The notes below the pieces were generated by a model that made no database searches, was not told the DNA's origin, and worked only from the letters and a program-made list of their open reading frames with translations. The translations under genes and the position numbers were made by a program. Of a stretch of 64,000 nucleotides of DNA, positions 22,673 through 34,900 are shown piece after piece. The stretch comes from Hyalella azteca. Its lineage: Eukaryota; Arthropoda; Malacostraca; Amphipoda; Hyalellidae. How positions within the stretch are numbered: position 1 is the first letter of the stretch; each line of letters opens with the position of its first letter. The DNA is taken from positions 1 through 64,000 of the forward strand of contig NW_025936665.1 in the NCBI RefSeq assembly GCF_000764305.2. Reading direction: 5' to 3'.

Positions 22673-25600
22673 GCTGCGACACCGCGCATGCATGGAAGGA
22701 ATGCGGCGCCGATTGAGCCTGCGCGGGAAAAGCGAGAGGGAGCGTAGGGACACGACAGCCTCTGTCCACACAGCGGCAAATTATGTTCAATAACGACGGA
22801 GCAATTGGTTCGTCAGAGAAAAGGGGACGTTATCACAAGTGGAAAGCACGTAGCTGGGCATGTAGATTAACTGCAACATCATATAAAAAGCTCACGCATA
22901 CACTTAGAAAATTTCTGGCTTGAGAGTAAAGGTAAGCGCCAGTCTCGTACAGGAGGCAAGACGGGACGGCATCAATATGAGAACAAGCATATGACGTCAC
23001 AGGCAAACCAACTGGCAACACAATTAAAGTCCTCAGGACGACACAATGACAAAGCTTTACGAAGCGTAATATAAAAATATGCCAATAGTATCTTAAGCTA
23101 GGCATATAAGACCTTGACTGAAGTGTCAAGGTCTGAAGTTAATGAAGTGTCGTCGTGTCTGTAAAGTTATTTATATAGTTATACATCGCAGTAGCCATCC
23201 ATCAATAAAAAGCTTATTCATACGAGCCTTTCTGATAAACATATCTTTCACAAAAGTCAGATTCTGAGCGGCTATTTTAAATTGGTCTCTTCACCCAACA
23301 AAAAATTATATTATGGCACCTATAAGCACAGAATATTGCAAATCTATGCATCATTTTAACATTCACTTCGAATTAAGCCAGAAGTCTTCATAGTTTGAAA
23401 AAATTCTTCAGTTGGAAACTCGCCGTAGCCAAAATAAACTTCGAATACCGCAGCAAAAGATGTAAAGAATTGACTAGCAGCTTGACTCTAATAGAAAAGC
23501 ACATATCACAAGAGCAGCAGCCACAGCTTGCTTTACCAATTATAATGAAACTACAACAAATTCTATTCAGCAAAACTGCCAGAAATGGAATACCGAACAC
23601 GTCGCCATCTTGAAGTTGTGTCGAGGCGCGGACAGGTCGGTGGATGCTGCTCCTTAAAGTCTTCACCTTCGTTCGCTATAGAGGAGCTAATGATAACTCT
23701 GGTGAGATGAATACACTCCTAAATAAAATATCTTAGACTTTTCAAGCTTTCAGACTAATCATGGTCGCCGTTGAATCAGCCAAACCATTTGATGTTACAT
23801 GCACTGTATTGAGGAATTGCTCCTTGCATTTATTTCAGACACCCGAGTTGGATTTTTCTTCTCTTATTTCAGTAATGGTCTTTGTTATTTCTGTTAATTT
23901 TGTACCACGCCCCGCCCTCCGCTCCTTGTGGAGGGGACAGCGGGGGCTAGTCCAGCCAGCGGGGTGCACGCATCATTGCGATAAGGAGAAGCTTTCCTAG
24001 CTCCTGGTATCAGTGAAGTCCTCAGGCAAGATAGACATTGCAGTCCCGTGAAAATGACAGATCAGCAACACGAAACGACCTTGACAACGGTTTGACTTGT
24101 GTCTACTTGAGCGAATATGTGACACTAAGAAGCGCACTAACATCAACAGCTCGGAGAGCGTGTGTGTAGTTGTGCAGGATGAAAACATACGTTACAAAAA
24201 TCTCTAATAGGACGCACTCGATCCATTTCTCATAAATGGTGTCCTTTACTCGAAAGGTGAATTGGATATTATTCCTAAATACTGCTTAGAGATCAAGTGC
24301 GTCCTATCTTGAAAAGTATTGTGTTCAATGATGGCATGCGCACAGTTCATGTATAAGCATCGTGTTCAATGATAGCATGCGCACAGCTCAAGCTCAGCTC
24401 AGGACTATTCATGCACACAACAAGCACATAAAATCTACTACAATACTGGAACTAAGTTGCGATCTAAAGGAACCCTGCGTCACTATCTTCTCGAACTTAG
24501 CGAGTGCCGTATTAAAATGTGCAAGAGAACTAATGGCATAGGATAGACACACTCATCAAACTCATTTACAAATATAGTATTATGAAAATAGATTCATTGT
24601 ATAACAATATTCACTAGGAATATGTACAAGCTAATAGTGACACTCAGCTAAGGTAGTCCTGCATTTCAAGACATTGCAATTGGTTTATAATAGCATAATA
24701 ATTACTCATACTGAACTTCATTTCTTGTAAATAGGAGGGACTGTGAAATAAATTGAGAATTATTTGAGAATGACATCTCATGCCACCATACGTGCAAGGT
24801 AATCACATGGAAAGCTTACCTATGTAAAACGCAATGAAAAACTCGTATTACCTCCCTGGATATGGAGTTTATCTAGGTAAGTTAACCCATCTTAAAAGAC
24901 GTATTTCTAATCTGAAGTATTGGAACATAGTCGATCATAAAATTTAAGAAAATTCTCTATGTATAACAATTTACGAGTAGAAGAAATATTTTTGCGTTAC
25001 AGTTACTCAGCAACGAATAAGTATTACCGGAAAAGTAATACCTTAAAGCAAATCACGAAGAACAAGCAACGCTTCAATCAAAAACAAACCGGAAAAAAGT
25101 AAAGAATAGGAATGAAGGAATAAGTGACAATAAGATAAATTCAGGTAGTGAATATAAAGCAAAGATGAAGTGGATAGGAAGTGAAGTTGAGAGTGTCACT
25201 TGGGTTGGAAACGTGAAGCGGCGACCGCAACTCCCATGACACCAGGAGCTTGGAAGCTTGGTCCTGCTCTACACCTCGCTAGATCATCTTTCTTCTGGCT
25301 TTGAGGAAAATCAAACAAGCTAGTTTGGTTCGTGGTAAATTATCAAAAATTTATTCGATGACGCAATATTTACAGATATTATAGTACAAACTGAGAAATT
25401 CAAAACATTTAAACCAAGTGCGAGCAATGCGATTGAAAGATACGAATGTAGCGATGCCAGTTTGACTATTGAAGTAAAATCTTACGTGAAAGGCATTTGT
25501 AAACGGATGAAATCTGTCTGGAAGTGAGATTACAATGAGGAAATTCGCATGGATTGATGCAGCGAGGGTCTGCATTGACCACTGAAATTTATAACACGAA

Positions 25601-27672
25601 TATTTCTCCAGACGAGTCTGAAGGGAGGACGAAGATAAGAAAACAAACAGTGACATTTTGGAAAAACTTGACCTAAATCACCTGTAAAATTTGTACAAGA
25701 AGAGGAAAGAATGAGAAAGAAAAGAAGTAGTAGGAGGGCGTAAAGATGATTGAGGAACCCGACTGGCCAAACAGTTATACCAATGATTTCATTTAAAGTC
25801 TCAAATTACCAGCCGCCCGCGGCGCTGGGAAAGGGTTTATTGACTATAAATGTCAAAACGATAATGGTTCAGATAAGATTATGAAATATTTGATCAAGTT
25901 CTTGGGACTGACAGCCCGATAAGACACAAATTGATGCATGATGTAAAGGATGTCAAAGGAAAGGATCACTTAATATCTATGATAAGATTTCGTTCATCAG
26001 TCACAGTTGTGAAATTCAAGCCAGTAGATTTTGCATTATTGAAACATCAATCTGATTAGCACAAGATTCTGTGATCCAAACATTTTGAGGCATGACTTTG
26101 AATGGATGATTTCATAAAGTAAGCTTACAAGTGGGTAGTGCATCTTTAGACTGATCAAAATTAGCCGAGAAAAAATACCCTCACTTCATAAATCTGGTAA
26201 CAGTCTGACTATAGCATTCGATGTTCGTCATAAAAGTCTGATGCCGCTACATTTTACCGAAATATACGAAGATCTGGCAATTTCATTAAATTTGATAGTG
26301 AAAGGTGGTCGAATGTTAAGAAGCAAATATCAGCAAACTCTATGGCTAGAAGAAAATCTGCCTTTCGACTCACGCAGATAATCGATTTGGCTAAAGTTTT
26401 AGAGTAACCTTGTTCAGTTTAGAGTAAATGAAGCCAAAAGATAATGAAAGACACAGCAGTGGTGTTGCGTAGCAGAAGAGGCAACATTGAAGAATAAAAC
26501 CACGAGCATAGAGAGAGGGGAGTGTCGCATCTCAGGGAAGGGTAACATTACTCAGGGAAGAAAACGTCAGTTCAGACAACCCAATCACTTGAGGAAGAGG
26601 ATTGAGAAGCCTGGGAGCATGCCGAGTAATGCTAAGGTTGCTAACTGGGAAGAAGACAACCTTAAGATTAAAGAGGCATGCGCCTCTCTTCCCTTCGATG
26701 CAAGGCTCAGCCTCAGCTCTCATATACAGGCTGCACTCACCTACATTTTAACCTGTGCTAGATTCCATGCAAAAGCGTATTATTATTCAGAATTTTTTCT
26801 TAGAGCCATGAAGAGTTACATCTTTCAGTGGTACAGAATTATGCACAGCATAACCTTACGGTAATGATTCATCACTTACTTTCAACGGTTATTATAATTC
26901 TCATATAAATAATAGCGTGTTGACATACAATATTGTGCTTTAAATGATCCATGTCAATTATTCTAGATAGTTAAGGCCATCAAAAACCAGGCAAGCCAGT
27001 TTTTAAATAAATGTAACAACTATAGGCAGGGAGGCGGCGCCCGAGCACCGACAGCAGCATAACAAGCACTTCATTAGGTCGACGAGCGCTAGGCTCAGCT
27101 AACTAGCAACTTAAGATGCAAAAACTAAAATGAGGACGGAAGGAAGATAGGACGGAAGAGAGGCCTGGACGAAACAAAGATTCCAACAAAAAAGCAAACG
27201 TGGTTGTAAAAATTACTGAAAAAAAGGAAATTGGTGAAAGAGATAGTATTTTGGAACATGAGAAAAAAAATCGAACGGCACAAAAATAAAATGAAGTTTA
27301 ACTAACATCCTAAAAATAAGCTACAAAGTAGCCAGCGGGGCACACCACGAGCAACAAAACTCAACATGCTCTCAAATTTTACGAAACAAAATGGGATACC
27401 AACATAACTAGAGGACAACGACCAAGACACAGGCAGTCAACACACTTTGTGTGGTCACCACTACCATAACATTCTACATGTAACTCCTCAACTTCGCTCC
27501 ACGGCATTATGCACGCTTTCCATTCGGAATGAAGGCAATGGTGTATCACACATTCTTTGTGGATGTAATATATTATGTAACTAGAAATTGGTTTTCATAA
27601 TACTTCAGATGTGGCATTGTTTCTATAAGATATGCGCTCAACAAGAAAACTATGTTACCAGGTCTGGTGGTC
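22673..27672. other. Intergenic downstream of the sodium channel gene
   Basis: No gene recognised. The 125-codon open frame at 26487-26864 (plus) has no motif and overlaps a minus-strand open frame of similar quality. Beyond the small inverted repeat near 24.2 kb I see nothing definite. Confidence 0.45.
24205..24307. mobile_element. Short inverted-repeat element
   Basis: TAGGACGCACTCGAT at the left is inverted at the right as ATCAAGTGCGTCCTA, about 100 bp apart. Probably a small MITE or its internal fragment. A tandem pair with the core GTGTTCAATGATGGCATGCG follows at 24321-24390. Confidence 0.6.
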
Positions 27673-27678
27673 TTTATT
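27673..27678 (-). terminator. Candidate polyadenylation signal for para
   Basis: AATAAA on the minus strand about 215 nt after the stop codon. It is the first such hexamer I noticed downstream. Usage is not shown. Confidence 0.3.
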
Positions 27679-27893
27679 TCAAAGGATCTCTTAGAGCAAA
27701 GCTCTGAGCTAGGCTCTCCAAGTGCAAAAATGAGAGCCTTTGCCTGCAACGGCCAGGAAATCAAGTGTTCCGCTCCAAGAGCACAATCCATTTCAATCGA
27801 CGGGTGCAATTTGAGCCAAAAAATTGACTGCCCTTCATTGCAGGACAGACCACAAAACATGGTGATTCAATACTCTTGTTACTCACTCTCTCC

Positions 27894-28981
27894 TCACACA
27901 TCAGTGGATCGGGATGTTAGAGACGGTGAGCGCGAGTGGATAACAACTTTATGGCCGTTTTTTGTAACATGACCGTCACTTTCAACGAGTACTGCAGTGT
28001 CCGCTTGCTTGAGTTCTTCGTGAGAACCCCCACCAGACAATGAGGATTGGTCCTTATTTTGACGATGCCTGCGCCAAGCTTGCTGGATTAGCCTAGCGCA
28101 ATACTCTTCGCGCTGCCGCCACAACGTAGAAGATACGGGCTCGTAGCCTGGCCTGTCAACGGCAGGGGCAACTTCGCCCATGTCAACACTCTCTTCAACG
28201 GGGCTACCTTTTCTCGCAAAAAAGTCTTTGGTCAGTGCATCAAGTATATCAACACAGAACACCATGTCACCTTTACAAATAGGAATGTCCATGGAAACAA
28301 TTTTGTACTTGTTGGGCTTATGAATTTGCAACGGAGGCTCCAAAACATCCAGGAAGTCACTTAATTGGGAAAACTGAACAAATTGTGTGCCTTTGGGATC
28401 GAATTGTTGCCAAATTTCATAGTACATGTCGTAGTCGTCACCGGTGAGCCCTTCTTCCACGTCTTCTGTGGCTTGGGAATAATTCTCGAGGATAACAGCG
28501 ATGTACATGTTGATGACAATTAGAAAGCTGATCACCAAGTATGAAAGAATAAACGCAATCCCAAAAGTCTGGTTGCCACAGTTGCCGGATAGGCCCAATT
28601 CTGGAACTGGTGGATCACATTCTTTTTCGTTCATCAATCCGGATAAAACACCGTCCCAGCCAGCAGAGGTCATCATTTGGAAAAGTAAGATGAACGACTG
28701 GAAGAAGGTTTCGAAGCTGTAGACGGAATCCAAGGCCCCGGTGTGCTTGACGTTCATGAAGAAGGACATTCCAAAAATCGCGAAGATGAACATGACAAGG
28801 AAGAGCAAGAGGCAAATATTAAATAGCGCGGGCAGGGACATGGCTAAGGCGAAGAGTAGTGTTCTAATACCTTTGGCTCCTTTGACCAGACGAAGAACTC
28901 GACCAACCTTGGCCACACGCACCACTCGGAGTAACGTGGGCGACACGAAGTACTTCTCGATGAGGTCGCTCAGCACCAGGC
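27894..28981 (-). CDS. para: para E25: domain IV S4-S6 and C-terminus
   Basis: Starts by completing a split glycine codon (acceptor TTTGCAG). Order: S3-S4 loop [12 protein letters not shown]4, S5 [20 protein letters not shown], pore [11 protein letters not shown] with the filter Ala, S6 [20 protein letters not shown], an EF-hand-like region, and IQ-like [17 protein letters not shown]. The tail ends STDV. The long alanine- and glycine-rich insert of the Drosophila C-terminus is absent. Confidence 0.97.
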
Positions 28982-31900
28982 CTGCAAATAATCGTTATGG
29001 TATAATTTCCGAATGTATTTCGATTTCCTATAGGGAATGTGGCGTAATTTTAAAATATGTTCCCGAAAAAACAATTAAACCATCGAATAATTGTTTTTAC
29101 AGCATATATATTTTTAGATCACCGATAACAACTCTGAACATGAGGCTATGTATGCCAGCCTTTAAACAGAAATCTAATTTGTAAGATATTGATCGCTTTT
29201 CTAGATTGAAATCCTTCAGGTCTACACGCCAGATCCTCTAAAATTTATCATGGTTAATATAAGCTTCATTCTTAGATAAGGGTATTTCTCAAGAGGCTGT
29301 CTGCGGTGACACATTCCATTAAGCTATGCTAAATATATTCTATCGGCTCCAGAAATTTTCAACCGAAAGCAGTTCGACACTTGATGTTGCGGGGCTGGAT
29401 GGAAAATAAATACCTCGTGATAATTTTGTTATATCTGTTCAGAAGTCGAGCTTATTTTGAATCATTTAAACTAACATTAAAACGTCAAGCGGATTTTTAA
29501 ATAAAATGAAATATCCTAGAGTACATTCGTCTTCGAAAGACAGTTCTCATAATGACGCTTCAGAGACAGAGATTTGTCTCTCAGGTAAGAATACAAAAAA
29601 TAAAACTTTCAATAGCTATAAAAATGGAATTGCTGCGCACAGTAATAGTCATATATACCTCATAGTCGAAGATCTCTCACCTAAGATGGACATTATGACC
29701 ACAACGAAGTCGAAGAGGTTCCAAGGCTCCTTGAAGTAGTGCCACCGGAGAGCGAAAACCTTCAAGAAACACTCAGAAGAGAAGATGCATATGAAGATCA
29801 AGTTGAGTGAGTCCAAGATGCTGGTCCAAGTTGGGCTCATCTGGTAGTGATCTAGCGTCATGGTGAGCATGTTCACTCCGATGAACAACATGATGATCAT
29901 GTCGAACTTTTTGCTCGTGACGATCTCAAAAACCACTGCTTGAGGTTTGAACTGCGCAAGAAAATATTCGTATAAATTCATAAAGATCTTTGTTAATGTT
30001 TACACATATTCGTTGTAAATATAACTTTATTTTTTATCAACATGCTTGCGATATCATAGCTGAGGGAGATTATTTTTAAAATTGTTCGCTTAATTTTAGT
30101 TACGGTGAATCTCGCCTACAACAACACTTTCGTTCAATCAACACTTAAAGGACGTGGCCTTCAACTGCCGCCCTAATACCACGATAGTCACGACGATGAG
30201 CTCATCAAGTGCAGTTATCTGTCACTCATTTTTTCCAGGAAACAACGAGCTTTAAATTTAATTATTTTAAATTAGAAACGGAGAATGTAAATTTTTGAAA
30301 CATATAGAGCATGTACAGTTTCAATTGTGATAGAAATTGCAATAATAGATAGGATTATACCAAACAGATCAGAGGCTGCGAATGAAGCTTAATAAAATGA
30401 ACGCGAATGAAACCATGGATCTGAAGTATGAATAATTGGATAATCAACCAAATAGAATAGTTGAGATTAAGGCAGACACTCACTTGCGGTCTGGGTATGG
30501 CTTTGAGAGGCTTCTTGCCACCCATTTTCTTCATGGCATTGTAGTATTTCTTCTGGTCGTCTGTCATGAACATTTCGAGAGAACCTCCTGCGTGAAAATC
30601 GCAGTCACACATTCTAATTATTTGCTCAAAAAAATTCAGTTTATAAAATGGAAGCTAGAAGAAAACATTTATTAATTACCCGCCTGGTGATGAAAAGGAT
30701 TACGTCTAATTTCAGCAGTGATACAGGATTCATCAGCATGAAAAAGCTGTTCTCAAAATCACTTTCGTACACAGAGAAAGCCAATACTATAGACAAATAA
30801 AATTCAGGAAACGATACTCATCTTTTTCTTTTGTTCGTTGAAGTTGTCGATGATGACGCCGATGAAGAGATTCAGTGTGAAGAATGAGCCGAAGATGATG
30901 AAGAAGACGAAGTAGAAGTACATGTACAGGTTAACTTCTCTGATCGGCTGGTTGTTCAGCTGCAATGATAAAAAAAAATAATTATTTATTACGTGTATCG
31001 TTTTACTTACTACCCTGAAAGCAAAAATATTTTATTGGTAGTCTATTCACAATGTAAAGTTGAAATTTTGCTTCATGCAACGCGGAACATTTTCGAAGTT
31101 GTTTATCAAGATTAGTAATTCGTTCGGTTTTTCATTCCGTGCTAGAAGCATTTATGTTAAAAAATTAGGCCAGCTGCGTGGAATACGCTTGAAAAGTGCA
31201 AACAAAACTTATCAGTAATAGAGAGTAATAGGGCAATATTCCACTGCACTTTATCTATTATTTAAATTTAAGCTTATTGACTACAAAAATTTTGAATTTT
31301 TTTTACTACTTTGAAGTCAAGCATTTCCACATATGACGAAAGGGTTTTCCCACATTCCATTCAAATCAACTACCTATTTTTCAATGATACTCAACAAGCT
31401 TCTAAACACATCCTTGGCAGAATAAAACATCGACTACTCAGCCAACTATGACGTGGCCACTCACCCCGTTGGTGTCGATGGCGTCGTTCATGATGGGGAT
31501 CCATCCCTTCCATGTGGCGACCTGGAAGAGTGCGAGGTAGGCCATGGGCACGTGGTCGAAGTGCACCTCAGAGTTCTCCCAGGAGTAGTTGCCCGCCTTG
31601 CATGACTTCATGTCGGGGATGTCTTCTTGCGACCACCGATACCCATCCGGATGCATGCACTGAAAATAATTAAACATTACAAAAAAAGTCAATACAGATA
31701 CATTTTAGTCAATGACCGTCGGAAGATGTGTCGAATGTAGAGTATAAATCCAAACAAGTTCAGAAAATATTACCATCAACAGGAATAATGAATAAAGTAA
31801 AGTAAAGTAGTGAATAAAGTAATAATAGCCACCCCGATTACATCGTACGCTCCGTGTATGAACGCGTTCAAGAACAGACAGAATATGTTCACACTTGAAA

Positions 31901-34900
31901 TGCCAAGCACTATATCGAACTCGGTGCAAGTCTTGTAGCTATTTCAAACTATCATCAGTTTCGAAAACCCGGTCAAATGATCTATGTTCAGATCTACTGC
32001 GGACAAGACACGAAAAGTACAAAAATCGGCGACAGGCCACATCAGGCCTACTCTTCAGCACCGATACCACTATGATATGCTAACTAGGGTCATGAAGAGC
32101 AGCGGTAAGACGACAAATACCTTGAAGTATTTTCCGTTGAACAACTGCACTCCCATGATGGCGAAGATGAGCCAGAAGATGAGGCACACAAGCAGCACAT
32201 TGACGATCGACGGGATGGCGCCGATGAGCGCGTTTACTACAACCTGAACACCAAAACAAACACACGTTGATAGAACGAACAAACATCCACAAAAAGCGTA
32301 GATAACACGTGAGTCAGAGGAGCAAGTGATATTTGTAGAGGTCCTGCACTCACTCTCATGCCCTGCACTCACTCTCATGCCCTGCACTCACTCTCATGCC
32401 CTGCACTCACTCTCATGCCCTGCACTCACTCTCATGTCTTGCACTCACTCTCATGCCCTGCACTCACTCTCATGCCCTGCGTTCACTCTCATGCCCTGCA
32501 CTCACTCTCATGTCTTGCACTCACTCTCATGTCTTGCACTCACTCTCATGCCCTGCACTCACTCTCATGTCTTGCACTCACTCTCATGCCCTGCACTCAC
32601 TCTCATGCCCTGCGTTCACTCTCATGCCCTGCACTCACTCTCATGTCTTGCACTCACTCTCATGTCTTGCACTCACTCTCATGCCCTGCACTCACTCTCA
32701 TGCCCTGCATCCTGGACATGGCGCGCAGAGGGCGCAAGGCTCTCAAGGTCCTCATCGTCTTGAAGGCCTGGATCTTGCCGGCTCCGGCGAGCGTTGCTAT
32801 CAGGTTGATGAGCGACACCTGAGCAAAATACAGGCAATGTGGTAGACACAATTCAGATTCGATTGGATTTGAAATAAAAATTTTCGAATTCACAGGAAAA
32901 TGCCCTGAAGCTACAAATCAGATGTAGCTTGACAATTGATTAGTGTAAACAATAATTATCATCGAGACCGCAAGAAGCATATTATAACTATTGACCGAAT
33001 AACGGTTAATTTAATCACGCCATTGCAGCGAACATGATTTGCAATCCCAAATATTCTAGACATAATCATAGTCAAGCAAAAATGGGCATCGGGTAACAAG
33101 AACATGCTGGCGAGCTTTTGGTCATGGAAATTTTGTATATCAGATTGGTAGTACTTGGCCTCAGTTTGTGAAATTCCAATTGACCAATAACTTCGAAGCA
33201 ACCGATAAATAATTCTCGCTCCATCTTATACATAATTATTGAATAGCGTATAAATACTTTGGTAACTATTTACAAAAGATTTTGCCGACTCACCATGACG
33301 ATAAGGAAATCCAGCCAACACCAGGCATTGGTGAAATATTTCGCAAATCCGAGCGCTACGAATTTGATTGCCATCTCGATGAAGAAGATCACGGTGAAAA
33401 TTCTGTCCATGTAATAGAGGACGTCGATGAGGGCAGGTTTGTGGGCGAGGTTGACGTCTTCTACAGCGAGGGCAAGGGACGACATCAGGATCATGGTGAT
33501 GACGGCCGTCTCGAAGTACTTGTTCTCGATGAGCAGGTAGGTCTTGTAGCGCAAGTGTGCCCAGCCTTGCCAGAACGGCGAGTCGGGGTCGCCCTGTACA
33601 GCATCATATAGCCAATAAATGAGGCTCGCATCGAATAACATAAACGATTATTTAGAACGGGACTATGTCAAAGAACCATCCCACTGATTGGGGTTTCACA
33701 GAGGAGCACAAAGTCGTTATCGATTCCCCATAAGTAATAGGAGCAACTTTAAGAAAAACTGACGCCATATAAACCTTAGGTGCTGCCTGCCTCGCATTAT
33801 GTGACATGTGACTTTAAGACTCACGGCAAACATCGGGAATCTGACGTAGAAGGATTCTTTGAAGCAGTCCGAGGGATAGTCCATAACCTCTTCGCTGCCG
33901 GTGTCCATGACAGGCCGTACTTCTTGAGGTTCGCCTTCCTCGTCGTATTCCTCTTCCTCTTCTTCTCCACTCGCGTCAAAATCTGTAGCAAATCCACAAA
34001 AATTCAATCCAAAAAATCCAAAATCCAAAAACAATTACCTCGCGTAGAAGTATCTAATAGCAAGTCGTACAACCATCATAGTTAAAAAAATAACCTTCTT
34101 AAGGATAAAGCTTCAGGGGAAGCTTCAAGAAGCAGGTAATGTGAATTACTTGAAATTTGAAACTGAGCCTAACGAGTGCTGCAACCGTAATATTCCAAAA
34201 AGGTCGTGAAGAGTACAGCAACGCAAATGGAAAAATCTATTTACAGTAAATTGAATTGAAATATTCAACAAATTCGCTGAAGTAGTGTTTCTAGACTCAT
34301 TATAACGCATAATCTCATGGTCAATAGTCGAAAACGTTAATAACCATCATCTAGATCATCTTTGCTGGCGGTTTTCTTGGCTTCGTCCTCCAAGGACTCG
34401 GTGGAGCCTCTATGGCTGCACGAGTCGCTCATGAGTTTTCTGTTGCGGTGCGAGCCGAGCGAAGCGTCGCTCATGTCGTCGTCATCCCGCCTCATGATCT
34501 TGGCCGTGCTCGTGTAGTCGTTCTCGAGGAAGTCGCGGTTGTTGATCGAGTTGCCGATGTGGCCGCAGCGGTTGTTGATCGTCGCCAGCGTCTGCTTCAG
34601 CTTTCCGTCTGCGTACAGATGAGTAAGTAAAAATATTATTACTAAACGAGTCAAGATTGATTTGGTAACTTTTAGAACTGGGTAAATTAGGTATTATTAG
34701 GTATGATGCCATTTGTTATTTTTCGTTCCATGACGCAAGATTTCTTACACGCTAACTGGATCGCGATTAAACAAAAACAACGCAAAAATACTTGACTGGT
34801 GAAATAACGCGTCTTACCCGCAAGATCGAGTCCATCCATGGGTATGTCGACGGTGGTGACGTCGGCCATGTTGGGTATCTTTCTGTTGTTCATGGCAGCG

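Noticed and set aside
23388..23666. 92-codon hydrophobic minus-strand frame, considered as a third Gr fragment
   Set aside because: No Gr exon signature (CEES, AELxRMPRF or TYhhhhhQF) or matching splice sites could be found around it.
26487..26864. 125-codon plus-strand open frame
   Set aside because: No recognisable motif, partly built of short direct repeats, and an overlapping opposite frame is equally open.
27573..27972. Open frames on both strands just after the para stop
   Set aside because: They sit in the likely 3' untranslated region and have no family features; the plus-strand one overlaps the para C-terminus.
32342..32702. CRISPR-like regular repeats
   Set aside because: Units are contiguous without spacers and the DNA is plainly eukaryotic; the same holds for the 32-bp array at 53.6 kb.
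32326..32845. Three overlapping plus-strand open frames of about 150 codons rich in [11 protein letters not shown]
   Set aside because: They are the 19-bp repeat read on the wrong strand; a 19-bp unit without stops stays open in all frames.
33282..33611. 109-codon plus-strand frame
   Set aside because: Exact antisense shadow of para E18.
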